A stretch of 64,000 nt of DNA from an uncultured Agathobacter sp. (GTDB lineage: Bacteria; Bacillota; Clostridia; Lachnospirales; Lachnospiraceae): NCBI GenBank assembly GCA_934359755.1, contig CAKRLV010000011.1, positions 1-64,000 of the forward strand, written 5' to 3'. Each line of letters opens with the position of its first letter. Position 1 is the stretch's first letter. The position numbers were made by a program, and so were the translations under genes. The notes beneath the pieces were generated by a model. The model was not told where the DNA came from. It searched no databases and was given only the letters and a program-made list of their open reading frames with translations. Of this stretch, positions 16,828-25,912 are shown piece by piece.

Positions 16828-18054
16828 TTATACATATCTTCGTAGTCCTGTAATAGTATGGCACTTAACGGCACGACCATCTGTAATTCCTGCCTTTGTA
16901 GACTGTGCCTCTACAATACATCCATTACCAATATAAATAGCAACATGTCCAGGGTATACTACTACATCTCCGGCCTGGATATTTGCAAATGCAACCGGCT
17001 GTCCCTGTGACTTAAACGCCTGTGAATAACGTGGTGTAGAAATACCAAAATGGGCATATACAAGATGTACAAAACCTGAACAGTCCACACCATTTGTAAG
17101 GCTGTTTCCACCCCATCTGTATGGATTACCTACAAACTGGAGCGCGTATGCTACAACCTGTGAACCAGATACTCCTGTCCTTGGTGAAGGATTGTAGCTT
17201 GGGTCTGATAAATAATCAACGCTTGAACTTACGCCTCCATTACCTGTACCACCACCCGAATAGCTTCCGCTGTCTGCATGTGCTGCGGCAGCCTCCTGCG
17301 CACGGATAATTCTCTCCTGCTCATCGATTGTCTTCTGGTAATCTTCAGCCTGCTGCTTTGCAGTTGCAATCTCAGTCGCATATTTGTCCTTCTCATTCTG
17401 AAGTGATACTATCGCCTGCTCAAGATTTCCCTGCTTCGACTCGTATTCACCCTGAAGTGCTACAAGCGATTCCATGTCATCTGATAATTTCTGAGAAAGT
17501 TTCTCAACTTCATCAACTTTCGCCTGAAAATTAAGCATAAGATCTCTGTCAGCCTGATAAACATCAGATACATACTCTATTCTATTAAGCATATCTGAGA
17601 TTCCATCTGATTCAAGAATGGCCTCCCAGATAGAATTCGAAGCTCCATTCTCATACATGAACTGTATACGAAGCTTCATTGCTGCATACTGCTCATCAAC
17701 ATCTGCACGGGCCTGCTCAAGATCCTGGGAACACTTTGTAATCTCATCCTGCTTATTAGAAATCTGTGTCTGCAGCTTCTTCTGAGCCGCTAAAAGATTA
17801 TTGAGCTCAGTAGTCTTATTAGATATATTTACCTCGGTCTGACTCTTCTGATCTTTGAGACCATCGATTTTCTCATTTGTGTCTTTAAGATCTTTTTGTG
17901 CCTTTGCCTTTTTCTCCTTGGCTGTTGTTGCATAGACCTTCATACTACCAGTCATATATGTCCAGAAATTAGAACCATCGAACGCTGGCAATGTAGCAAA
18001 AAGTGCAACCAACAGTATAACGCTCATTATTCTTCTCTTCTTATAAAAGTACAT
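16828..18054 (-). CDS. Secreted coiled-coil NlpC/P60 peptidoglycan hydrolase
   Basis: 408 residues from ATG 18054, which has GGAGGA 7 nt upstream; an in-frame ATG 38 codons earlier has none. The signal peptide is RRIMSVILLVALFATL. A long PcsB-like coiled coil follows (about 55-265: KDTNEKIDGLKDQKSQTEV, DDMESLVALQGEYESKQGNLEQ). A Gly/Ser linker leads to an NlpC/P60 domain with Cys in VDCSGFVHLVY, His in YPGHVAIYIG, and a third polar residue after it. It is a D,L-endopeptidase cutting cross-links during division. The coiled coil probably keeps it inactive until recruited by FtsEX-type partners, by analogy. Confidence 0.9.
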   Translation of the reverse strand: MYFYKKRRIMSVILLVALFATLPAFDGSNFWTYMTGSMKVYATTAKEKKAKAQKDLKDTNEKIDGLKDQKSQTEVNISNKTTELNNLLAAQKKLQTQISNKQDEITKCSQDLEQARADVDEQYAAMKLRIQFMYENGASNSIWEAILESDGISDMLNRIEYVSDVYQADRDLMLNFQAKVDEVEKLSQKLSDDMESLVALQGEYESKQGNLEQAIVSLQNEKDKYATEIATAKQQAEDYQKTIDEQERIIRAQEAAAAHADSGSYSGGGTGNGGVSSSVDYLSDPSYNPSPRTGVSGSQVVAYALQFVGNPYRWGGNSLTNGVDCSGFVHLVYAHFGISTPRYSQAFKSQGQPVAFANIQAGDVVVYPGHVAIYIGNGCIVEAQSTKAGITDGRAVKCHTITGLRRYV

Positions 18055-18189
18055 CTGGCTTCCTCCAAAATTCTCACAAGGCAGTAAAACAATATATTCC
18101 CGCCTTTCAAAAATAACTATATGCACACTACATTCTATTTTGGCACAAAACCAGATTTTTTTCCACATTTTTCGGCAAAAAAATATAAA

Positions 18190-19740
18190 TTATATCCTGG
18201 CAATTTTTACCACGACAATTTTATCTCCCATCTTGACCGAATCAGTCTCCAATTCATTTACACTACATATATCGTTCATCGTTGTGCGATACTTCTTCGC
18301 AATGTCCCATAGCTTTTCATCCTTTTGAACCACATATCCTACAATTCCAGGAATATTATCCTCATTATCATTGTAAGATTCGCTTTCTATCTCATCTATC
18401 ACGGTAATATTTCTCTTTTCAAACGCAATCGCTGCGATATGAATTGCAGCTTTCACCTCATATTCCCTGCTGTCAAGCAGATTAATCTGTAACTGATCTA
18501 CTCCCGCATCAAGCCTGCACAGCGACTTTTCATTTACTCCCTGAAGTTCTATCTGCTGTTCGAATGGAATCTGATCTATCCTGCATCTTACTGGAAAACC
18601 ATCATCAGATGCTATATAAAGCATATGTACAGTGAGCATTCCATCTACTCTCATCCTATCGTCCTCAAGCATGGAATGTTCTATCCTGACTTTACTTTTA
18701 CATCCGCATATCTGCATAATACTATCATCCGCCGCATCCATATGTATCTGCTCCGTGAATCTGTTGCGCGCAGTATTTTTAATAAGGAATCTGTCAAGCG
18801 AAAGCATTTTCCTCTGCGGAATAAGATTCTTAGAAAGAGAATACGCATCCCGCAGCACATTAAGCCGGCTGTTTTTCCATGCAAATATTTCTACCTCAAA
18901 TACTGCCTGTAAATTAATCTGACGCATCTCCCTGTCATAGTCTGGTTCGATATCAAGTGTCTTCTGGACCATATTCATTCTCGCCCAGTAAATATCAGGA
19001 TCATACGCCTCATCGCATCTGATACTTCCTGAGAAATTCAACGTCGTATCATACCATTCATTCTCACGGTCTTCACTGATATAGAAAATCAGGCAATATA
19101 ATTCCCCCTGCACATTGAGTACATTCCCCGAAAAAGACATTTCCACATTTCTTACATCCACAAAATCATACAGGATTTTTCCTATATTGGGCTTTGATTT
19201 TGGAATTGTAAATTCATTGTCAACTCGCAGAGTGTCATATTTACATACCTGTAATTCAAGAAATTCTTCTTCATCAACAAGCTGCTCACATTCTTCCCCA
19301 TCAATATTCTGCGCTATATCATATTGCACAATCTCATTGACTCTTGATTCTATATTGATAATTCCTCTGATAGAAATCTTTCTGGAATTAATAATATTGA
19401 CCGACAAGTCCTCTACATCACAGTTTATCTTAGAGATGTCACCATCCTCTATATTTTCCACCATCAGTTTTTCCTGAAAAGGAATTGTCCCTTTTATCAC
19501 TTCGGGCACATTGCCATTTCCATCCTGTCTGTACATTATCTCAAAGTTCATTCTGCCAGTCACCCATACTGAATTGTTAGCTGATTTGACTTCTTCTACC
19601 TCCGCCATGCCAGTAGCGCAGACAATGAGAAGTACATCTGGCTTGTTGTCTTTGATTACATAGTCCTCGTCAAATGTCATCTGCGAAAAAGTATAATTTT
19701 TTTCTATTAAATTTTTGATTTTCTGTTTATTTAATTGCAT
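18190..19740 (-). CDS. SPOCS (DUF3794) repeat protein with C-terminal LysM
   Basis: 516 residues from ATG 19740. Three DUF3794/SPOCS-type beta domains can be followed (about 30-150, 170-290 and 320-445; each carries a GxMxxxxxY pattern such as WVTGRMNFEIMYRQDG, VQGELYCLIFYIS and VDGMLTVHMLYIA). A LysM follows (about 465-512: YVVQKDEKLWDIAKKYRTTMNDICSVNEL). In Clostridia such proteins belong to the spore envelope and bind peptidoglycan. GGGGG lies 8 nt before the chosen ATG; a start five codons earlier has no ribosome binding site. Confidence 0.88.
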   Translation of the reverse strand: MQLNKQKIKNLIEKNYTFSQMTFDEDYVIKDNKPDVLLIVCATGMAEVEEVKSANNSVWVTGRMNFEIMYRQDGNGNVPEVIKGTIPFQEKLMVENIEDGDISKINCDVEDLSVNIINSRKISIRGIINIESRVNEIVQYDIAQNIDGEECEQLVDEEEFLELQVCKYDTLRVDNEFTIPKSKPNIGKILYDFVDVRNVEMSFSGNVLNVQGELYCLIFYISEDRENEWYDTTLNFSGSIRCDEAYDPDIYWARMNMVQKTLDIEPDYDREMRQINLQAVFEVEIFAWKNSRLNVLRDAYSLSKNLIPQRKMLSLDRFLIKNTARNRFTEQIHMDAADDSIMQICGCKSKVRIEHSMLEDDRMRVDGMLTVHMLYIASDDGFPVRCRIDQIPFEQQIELQGVNEKSLCRLDAGVDQLQINLLDSREYEVKAAIHIAAIAFEKRNITVIDEIESESYNDNEDNIPGIVGYVVQKDEKLWDIAKKYRTTMNDICSVNELETDSVKMGDKIVVVKIARI

Positions 19741-19815
19741 AAAAAATACCCCCATTTCAAACTTTGTATAAAATACTATTCAAAATAAGGGTAAATTATT
19801 CTAACTTAACTAAAA

Positions 19816-20058
19816 TTAGCAAAGCTTCATTCTTATATCTTTTGTAATGATATCTTTGTAACTGAAAGAAAGCAACTGAGGTGGATTCTGATCCTTATCA
19901 TCATCTACCAATACAGTAAATACACTTGGGTATGCCTGCTGAATCACGCCCTCCTGAATATCAACTTTATTACGGCCTCTGTCTAACTGAATCTTCACAC
20001 GGCTGCCGCACTGCTGATGAACGGATGCACGAACTTTTTTAATTTCTACTTGTTCCAT
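19816..20058 (-). CDS. veg: Veg protein
   Basis: 80 residues, the usual Veg length, with the conserved pattern KVRASVHQQCGSRVKIQLDRGRNKVDIQEGVIQQ. Veg is a small, highly expressed Firmicute protein linked to biofilm and spore outgrowth, with an uncertain biochemical role. ATG 20058 is chosen because AGGAGG sits 7 nt before it. The promoter (20127-20155) is near consensus, matching the family's strong expression. Neighbour of the SPOCS gene. Confidence 0.93.
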   Translation of the reverse strand: MEQVEIKKVRASVHQQCGSRVKIQLDRGRNKVDIQEGVIQQAYPSVFTVLVDDDKDQNPPQLLSFSYKDIITKDIRMKLC

Positions 20059-20126
20059 AACCTGCCTCCTCTTGTCTGTGTTTGGATATCGTATAGAACA
20101 ATTCAAACACTATATATTGTGTCTTT

Positions 20127-20155
20127 AGTATATCACTGTAGTGAATTATTTTCAA
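20127..20155 (-). promoter_or_regulatory. Promoter of veg
   Basis: Minus strand: -35 TTGAAA (20150-20155), 17-bp spacer, -10 TATACT (20127-20132). A palindrome GTACTATAGTAC lies just upstream at about 20158-20169. Confidence 0.7.
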
Positions 20156-20222
20156 TAGTACTATAGTACCCTGTCGGTTTATTTTAAGAATATTTTAACA
20201 ATTATATTACAATTTATACAAA

Positions 20223-20696
20223 CTACTTAAACACAACTGGTTGTTCTGTATGTTCTATCTTGACCACTATATATGGATAGCTCGCCTGTGAATTTACATT
20301 TTCACCCTTCTTAGGTCCTATCAGGTCGGTCTCAAAATATATGCTATTGGACGATGCATATAAATTAGTTACCGAAATGCTGTAACCTCCTGTATTTTGC
20401 GCTCCGTAGCCCTTTGCAATGTATAAATATTCATTGTCATCATATGTAAGTTTAAAATCTACATCTTGTGTTTTCTCTATTTCCTTTGCAAACTCTTCAG
20501 GTATGTCTGCACTCTTCACTACAGTGTAGTCAATTTTCTTTTTTTCTTTGGTGTCGAGTTTTTGTACCATGCAGCCTTCACATAAGAAAACCATTGCCAT
20601 TACTACCGCAATTAGCATTCCCATTTTCTTAATAAAAAATCCCTGCATCATTAATTTCTGTTCTATAAATTTCCTCTTCATTAATTTCGGCTTCAT
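20223..20696 (-). CDS. Lipoprotein, PrcB-like C-terminal domain
   Basis: Up to 157 residues. After a basic start comes a hydrophobic segment (MLIAVVMAMVFLCEGC) that looks like a lipoprotein signal, with Cys about residue 42. The rest (YTVVKSADIPEEFAKEIEK, EYLYIAKGYGAQNTGGYSISV) resembles PrcB_C domains found in bacterial lipoproteins. The start is unclear: several in-frame ATGs (20696, 20678, 20651, 20648) lack good ribosome binding sites. Function unknown. Confidence 0.65.
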   Translation of the reverse strand: MKPKLMKRKFIEQKLMMQGFFIKKMGMLIAVVMAMVFLCEGCMVQKLDTKEKKKIDYTVVKSADIPEEFAKEIEKTQDVDFKLTYDDNEYLYIAKGYGAQNTGGYSISVTNLYASSNSIYFETDLIGPKKGENVNSQASYPYIVVKIEHTEQPVVFK

Positions 20697-20784
20697 AAAT
20701 TCTGATTATAAATTCCCGCTCTGTTATTTATATTTATTGTATTCATATTTGCATTTTATAATGCTTTACCATATAATGTTTTTA

Positions 20785-20924
20785 GTTATGAATGCTATAT
20801 ATGTACTTTATAACTGAATAGTTATGAGCGCTATATATATGCTTTATAACTGAATAGGTATGAATGCTATATATGCTTTATAACTGAATAGGTATGAATG
20901 CTATATATGCTTTATAACTAAATA
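20785..20924. repeat. VNTR of four 34-36 bp units upstream of plsC
   Basis: Four tandem units (20785-20820, 20821-20856, 20857-20890, 20891-20924). The two left are 36 bp and the two right 34 bp, the right pair nearly identical. Each ends in CTTTATAACTGAATA or CTAAATA. They lie in the leader or promoter region of the acyltransferase gene at 20963. Confidence 0.9.
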
Positions 20925-20962
20925 GTTACAATTAAATATACTAATTAATAAGAGGTAAAATT

Positions 20963-21697
20963 ATGAGGACTATACTAATTGGAATTTTTCTATTGATATT
21001 TTTTATCATAGATATTCCTATTCTTGGCGTGCAATGGATTATCTCCAAAATCAGCCAGCCACACGCTGACATGGTTCAGCTTCGAATCGTTCAGTTTGCA
21101 TTCAGATGCGTATGTTTTATATCAGGTGTAAAGCTTGAAGTCATCGGACATGAAAATGTCCCAAAGGATGAAGCAGTAATGTATGTCGGCAACCACAGAG
21201 GTTTTTTCGACATAGTTGTCACTTATATGATCTGTCCCGGACTTACAGGTTATATTTCCAAAGAATCTATTAAAAAGGTTCCAGTTCTAGGTCTTATCAT
21301 GAAAAGGCTGTACTGTCTCTTCATCGACAGGAACGATATCAAGCAAAGCCTGCAGGTTATCCTTACTGCAATTGACCAGATTAAGCGCGGAATATCTGTA
21401 TGTATCTTCCCTGAAGGTACCAGACATATAGATCATGATGATCCAACTACTATGCTTCCATTCAAAGAAGGTTCATTCAAGATTGCAACCAAATCAGGAT
21501 GTAAGATTATCCCAATGGCAATCTATGGAACCCCTGATTGTTTTGAAAACAGTTTTCCATGGATTAAAAGCAGCAAGGTAATTATCAAGTATGGCAAACC
21601 AATCGATCCAAAGTCTCTTTCCAAAGAGGAGCAGAAGAAAATAGGAGCCTACGCCCACGATGTAATCGAAAATATGCTTAAAGAAATTTGTTCTTAA
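20963..21697 (+). CDS. plsC: 1-acyl-sn-glycerol-3-phosphate acyltransferase
   Basis: 244 residues. Adds the second acyl chain to lysophosphatidate in phospholipid synthesis at the inner membrane face. An N-terminal hydrophobic helix (TILIGIFLLIFFIIDIPIL) precedes the PlsC domain: catalytic NHRGFFDIVV (NHX4D), FIDRNDIKQS, glycerophosphate-binding FPEGTRH and PMAIYGTPDCFE. AGAGG precedes the ATG. It is the only plus-strand gene nearby and is bracketed by two different VNTRs, which could vary its expression. Confidence 0.92.
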   Translation: MRTILIGIFLLIFFIIDIPILGVQWIISKISQPHADMVQLRIVQFAFRCVCFISGVKLEVIGHENVPKDEAVMYVGNHRGFFDIVVTYMICPGLTGYISKESIKKVPVLGLIMKRLYCLFIDRNDIKQSLQVILTAIDQIKRGISVCIFPEGTRHIDHDDPTTMLPFKEGSFKIATKSGCKIIPMAIYGTPDCFENSFPWIKSSKVIIKYGKPIDPKSLSKEEQKKIGAYAHDVIENMLKEICS

Positions 21698-21712
21698 AGA
21701 TTTGTAAATAAT

Positions 21713-21824
21713 AATTTGCTAATAGGAATCTGTTAATAATAATTCGCTAATAGGAATCTGTTAATAAGAATTTGTTGTTAGTAATCTGTTAATTATAATT
21801 CGCTAATAGAAATCTGTTAATAGG
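21713..21824. repeat. VNTR of four 28-bp units downstream of plsC
   Basis: Four exact-length 28-bp units (21713-21740, 21741-21768, 21769-21796, 21797-21824), consensus AATTCGCTAATAGGAATCTG plus TTAATAAT, then a partial copy. They lie between the plsC stop and its terminator. Confidence 0.9.
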
Positions 21825-21844
21825 AATCTTAATAGGAACATAAA

Positions 21845-21890
21845 AAGGAACTTGCTGGAGGCACAAGCCTCTCAGCAGTTCCTTTCTTTT
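21845..21890. terminator. Bidirectional terminator between plsC and amylase genes
   Basis: AGGAACT (21846-21852) pairs with AGTTCCT (21877-21883), continued by GCTG/CAGC and AGGC/GCCT around an ACAA loop. T-runs lie on both sides. It serves the convergent plsC and amylase ends. Confidence 0.8.
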
Positions 21891-23479
21891 TATTTAAGAA
21901 TAGCAATTGATTTAGCTGGCATCTTTATTGTATTGCCATCCATATCGATTTCTTCCTTCGGTGATATTGTAAGTGTTCCACATATCTCCATACCTTCAAG
22001 TGCAGTCTTTGATAAATCTATATCAGCGGCTTCATCCCCAGTATTGTATACGATTGCAATAGTACTGCCATCATATGTTTTGGTAATTACCGCCTGTTTA
22101 TCTGCTGTCAGTGAATCGACTATCTCGATCTCTCCTCTTGCAATCTCAGGATTCTGATTTCTTAAAAGAATTGCTCTCTTGTAATAATTAAGAAGCGATT
22201 CCTCATCATCTATCTGCTTATCCTCAGCACCGATTGTATATTCGATATCGTTTTTGCAGCCCTCTGGTCCATTCGTCATGCCCGTTGTATCTTCATCAGA
22301 CCATCTCATAGGAAGACGCTTGTTCTCATCCTCCTGTCCCTGGCTTTCCATTCCAATCTCCTCACCATAATATACAAATGGGCTTCCATTCATCATCATA
22401 AGAAGTCCTGCCGCCATCTTCATATTTGTTATGTTCCCCTGCAGGTTATTGGCAATACGAACCTGATCATGGTTTGTCAAAAATGGAGCATCTATGTAAT
22501 TCTTATTCTCTGATGAATAATCTTCCTGATATTGTAACATGCACTCAACAAATCTCTGAGCAGAGTATGTTCCCATAGCAGCACGCGCAATACAACCCTC
22601 AGCACTTGATGTATCAAAGTTAAACATACTAGGGGTCTCACTTGCATAATAATCAGCTATAGTAGATTTATTTGCCCACACCTCAGATACCATATAGAAG
22701 TCTGGTTTAAGACTGGTGCAATATGTATACAACCAGTTAAGAATCTCACTATTCTTCTCTGTACTTCCCTCTTCATAATGCATAGCGGCATCCATTCTGA
22801 ATCCATCTACACCTAAGTCAATCCAGAACTTAGAAATTTTTTCAAATTCTGCCCTTACATCACTATTCATCATGTTAAGGTCCGGCATTTCTTCCCAGAA
22901 TGAACCCTCATAGTAGTACTCAGAACCAACAACCTTATAATATGTACCATCTACCTGTTCCTTTGAAAAATGATAGTAATCTACATATTTACATTCCTCT
23001 GCGTTGGCATCCTCGCCCTCTTTAAGCGTTCTCAGGTAATCACATGCCTTTGTAAACCACTCGTGCTCTGACGATGTATGATTCATCACAAAATCGATTA
23101 TAAGTCTTATATCTCTCTTATGACATTCCTCAACTAACGTCTTAAAATCATCCAGCGTACCATAATCTTTATCAATAGCACAATAATCAGTCACATCATA
23201 TTTGTGATATGTAGTAGACGGCATGATAGGCATAAGCCAGATTCCATTAAATCCCATATCCTGAATGTAATCAAGCTTCTGTGTCACCCCATTTAAGTCA
23301 CCTATCTTATCCCCGTCAGAATCACAAAAAGAATACACAAATACCTCATAATAATTTCTATAATTATCATCTACTATATTAAGTTCCGGCGTGGCGCTAC
23401 TGTCAGCGATATTACAATTCACAAACAATCCAAGAAAAACCGCTATTACAATCGCCACACTAATTATTCTCTTTCTCAT
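21890..23479 (-). CDS. Exported GH13 alpha-amylase family glycosidase
   Basis: 529 residues from ATG 23479 (AAGGAGA before it). A signal peptide (RKRIISVAIVIAVFLGLFVNC) ends in a Cys that could be lipidated, though the box is poor. The GH13 barrel has all regions: I DFVMNH, II GFRMDAAMH (nucleophile Asp), III VSEVW (acid/base Glu), IV LTNHDQ. A C-terminal beta domain follows. It would cut starch or maltodextrin outside the cell. It is the last gene of the malQ-E-F-G operon, set off from malG by a hairpin with a T-run (23492-23520), which probably lowers its level. Confidence 0.93.
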   Translation of the reverse strand: MRKRIISVAIVIAVFLGLFVNCNIADSSATPELNIVDDNYRNYYEVFVYSFCDSDGDKIGDLNGVTQKLDYIQDMGFNGIWLMPIMPSTTYHKYDVTDYCAIDKDYGTLDDFKTLVEECHKRDIRLIIDFVMNHTSSEHEWFTKACDYLRTLKEGEDANAEECKYVDYYHFSKEQVDGTYYKVVGSEYYYEGSFWEEMPDLNMMNSDVRAEFEKISKFWIDLGVDGFRMDAAMHYEEGSTEKNSEILNWLYTYCTSLKPDFYMVSEVWANKSTIADYYASETPSMFNFDTSSAEGCIARAAMGTYSAQRFVECMLQYQEDYSSENKNYIDAPFLTNHDQVRIANNLQGNITNMKMAAGLLMMMNGSPFVYYGEEIGMESQGQEDENKRLPMRWSDEDTTGMTNGPEGCKNDIEYTIGAEDKQIDDEESLLNYYKRAILLRNQNPEIARGEIEIVDSLTADKQAVITKTYDGSTIAIVYNTGDEAADIDLSKTALEGMEICGTLTISPKEEIDMDGNTIKMPAKSIAILK

Positions 23480-23491
23480 AATTCTCCTTTT

Positions 23492-23520
23492 AAAAAAGTC
23501 GGTGGCCAATGACCACCGAC
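23492..23520 (-). terminator. Intra-operon hairpin with T-run between malG and amylase
   Basis: Minus strand: GTCGGTGG pairs with CCACCGAC (23513-23520 with 23498-23505), then TTTTTT. It looks like a partial terminator or RNA-stability element just before the amylase ribosome binding site. Confidence 0.65.
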
Positions 23521-23531
23521 AAGTATAATTA

Positions 23532-24404
23532 TTAACCTTTTACAGCTCCACCAGTTACACCTTCTACATAATACTTCTGTAAGCACATAAATAGAAGTGT
23601 TACAGGTATGGCTATAAGCACACCACCTGCACAGAATCTTGTGTAGTATCCCTGGAAATCGTTGGTGTTCATCCAACGATAGAGAGCTACGGCTACGTTG
23701 TAGCTCTTTTCCTTTCCGAATGCGATATATGATGCAAAAATATAATCACACCATGGTGCCATAAATGCTGTAAGCGCTGTATAAATGATGATTGGCTTTG
23801 ATAGTGGAATTGTAAGAGTAAAGAAAATTCTTGCTCTTGTAGCACCATCAATTCTAGCAGCCTCGTCTAACGACTTAGGAATAGTATCAAAGAAACCTTT
23901 ACATACATAATATCCCATACCAGAACTTGCTATACCAATCAGGATAAGACCTGGAATAGCACCTTCCTGTGTAAGACCAAATGATTTTAAAAGGAAGTAC
24001 ATACAAATCATTGTAAGAAATCCTGGGAACATTCCAAGGACAAGACAAACTCTCATCCAAAGCTCACGTCCCTTGAATCTCATTCTCGACAATGTATAAC
24101 TAACCATAAGAACCATACAAGTCTGACCAATTGCAATAAATAAAGCAATTATAACTGTATTACCATACCAACGAAGGAAGATGCTCTCATCTCCAAATAA
24201 CCATTTATAGTTGTCTAATGAGAAAGCCTTAGGAATAACATAATCAACCATTCCGCCATATTCTGAATCATATGATCTAAAGCTTGTAAGTACAATACCA
24301 GCAAATGGTAATAACCAGATTATACTAATAATAACAAGCAATGCATGCGATACAAACGAATCGAGCTTTCTGTGCTGTTTGTGTAATTTCTTCTCTTCTG
24401 CCAT
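23532..24404 (-). CDS. malG: Maltodextrin ABC transporter permease MalG
   Basis: 290 residues, six membrane helices, binding-protein-dependent permease of the CUT1 family. The EAA loop that contacts the ATPase is LDEAARIDGATRARIFFTLTIPL (about 190-212). Its ATG overlaps the malF stop by one base (TAATG) and GGAGGG lies upstream, so translation is coupled. With MalF it forms the channel fed by MalE. No MalK-type ATPase gene is in the window; CUT1 systems of Firmicutes often share one (MsmX) encoded elsewhere. Confidence 0.93.
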   Translation of the reverse strand: MAEEKKLHKQHRKLDSFVSHALLVIISIIWLLPFAGIVLTSFRSYDSEYGGMVDYVIPKAFSLDNYKWLFGDESIFLRWYGNTVIIALFIAIGQTCMVLMVSYTLSRMRFKGRELWMRVCLVLGMFPGFLTMICMYFLLKSFGLTQEGAIPGLILIGIASSGMGYYVCKGFFDTIPKSLDEAARIDGATRARIFFTLTIPLSKPIIIYTALTAFMAPWCDYIFASYIAFGKEKSYNVAVALYRWMNTNDFQGYYTRFCAGGVLIAIPVTLLFMCLQKYYVEGVTGGAVKG

Positions 24405-25780
24405 TATTGGAATCCCTCCTCATCTTTAACTGATGGCAACATACCATACACAACAAGTGAAACCACTGCTGTTACTACGAATACCATGATACCGATAACG
24501 GCTGCCATACAGTAGTTTGTCTCATTTACAGTCATCTTATACAGCCATGTAACAAGGAGATCCGTCGCGCCTGCCTTTCCTGTAAGTTCCATTGACTGTG
24601 GACCACCACCTGATAAGAGGTAAATGATATTAAAGTTGTTAAGGTTACCAGTAAACTGTGTTAACAGATAAGGACCTGTTACAAAAAGCATATATGGAAG
24701 TGTAATCTTACGGAACATCTGGAAACTATTAGCACCATCGATACGCGCACTCTCATACAGGTCCTCAGGTATATTCATAAGAATACCTGTAGAAATAAGC
24801 ATAAGGTAAGGAATACCTACCCAGCAGTTAATTAAAATAATTGTAATACGTGCAAGTGTTGGATCTGACCAGAAAGGAATTGCCTTGCTAATCAAACCTG
24901 CTTTCATAAGCCATCCATTGATGAGACCATCATTCTGGAAAAGCTTAGCTACATAAAGTAATGAAACGAACTGTGGGATAGCGATTGTCATAACGAGAAT
25001 TGTTCTCCACAATTTCTTGAATTTAACACATTTTTTATTTATAAGAATTGCAACTGCCATTCCTAAGAAGTAGTTAAGGAATGTTGCAAAGAATGCCCAA
25101 ACTAATGTCCATCCTAATACTTTAAAGAATGTTGTACCAAATCCTGAGCCACCGAAGTTTGCAAGCTGTGCGAAATTGTCAAATCCAACCCATGTAAAAA
25201 GCTTAGTAGGTGCCTGATGATTAAAGTCATAATTTGTAAAAGCGACACAAATCATGAATATAATTGGCAGTACCATGAAGACAGCAATTCCTGCTGTAGG
25301 AAGTGTCAATAATGTAACATGGAAATTTGAGTCTAACAATGAATATAAATCTTCTTTAATGCTTGGAACCTTTCGTCCCTCTGCAAGCATTTTTTCTTCT
25401 TTACGGTTTTCACTGATATTAAGTCTCCACAATACTATGAAGAAAAGTGTAAGTAATACAGTAAGTACTCCGTATAAAAGAATCAGGAAACTGTTATCTC
25501 CGTATATAGTAAGAAACGTCTTTGGATCCATGTGAGTCTCAACTGTTCCAAGAGTTCCTAATTGAGCCATATAGTCTACACCAATAAATACCATATAGCA
25601 GATATATGCAATTTCAACAGCTAAAAAGGCTATACCTCTAGCTATAAATCCTCTCAAAAGAGGTCCAAATCCCATAATTAAATATGAGACTTTTGTTTTC
25701 CAATCGCCACTTACAAATGTAGTGCCGATTTCTTTAATATTGTTGCCTAATGCTTTAAAAAAATTAGCGATTTTGTCCAT
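24404..25780 (-). CDS. malF: Maltodextrin ABC transporter permease MalF
   Basis: 458 residues, CUT1 permease with about eight hydrophobic segments. The first two (about 40-62 and 95-118) are an N-terminal extension as in enterobacterial MalF. The EAA motif is YESARIDGANSFQMFRKITLPYM. It takes maltodextrin from MalE together with MalG. It is separated from malE by 132 nt holding a strong hairpin (25851-25886). Confidence 0.93.
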   Translation of the reverse strand: MDKIANFFKALGNNIKEIGTTFVSGDWKTKVSYLIMGFGPLLRGFIARGIAFLAVEIAYICYMVFIGVDYMAQLGTLGTVETHMDPKTFLTIYGDNSFLILLYGVLTVLLTLFFIVLWRLNISENRKEEKMLAEGRKVPSIKEDLYSLLDSNFHVTLLTLPTAGIAVFMVLPIIFMICVAFTNYDFNHQAPTKLFTWVGFDNFAQLANFGGSGFGTTFFKVLGWTLVWAFFATFLNYFLGMAVAILINKKCVKFKKLWRTILVMTIAIPQFVSLLYVAKLFQNDGLINGWLMKAGLISKAIPFWSDPTLARITIILINCWVGIPYLMLISTGILMNIPEDLYESARIDGANSFQMFRKITLPYMLFVTGPYLLTQFTGNLNNFNIIYLLSGGGPQSMELTGKAGATDLLVTWLYKMTVNETNYCMAAVIGIMVFVVTAVVSLVVYGMLPSVKDEEGFQ

Positions 25781-25850
25781 AGTCCCTCCGATTGCATACT
25801 GTGTCTGCAGTACTCCAAAGAGTTCCTACAGCTGTAAATAGTATGAAAAA

Positions 25851-25886
25851 TAACAAACCTGGGGAGTTACACTCCCCTTGTTTGTT
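25851..25886 (-). terminator. Strong hairpin between malE and malF
   Basis: AACAAAC and GGGGAGT pair with ACTCCCC and GTTTGTT around a TAC loop. On the minus strand ATTTTTCAT follows. The same place in other mal operons carries 3'-stabilising hairpins that keep binding-protein mRNA more abundant than permease mRNA. Confidence 0.7.
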
Positions 25887-25912
25887 ATATATAACAATAT
25901 GAATAGCTTAAA

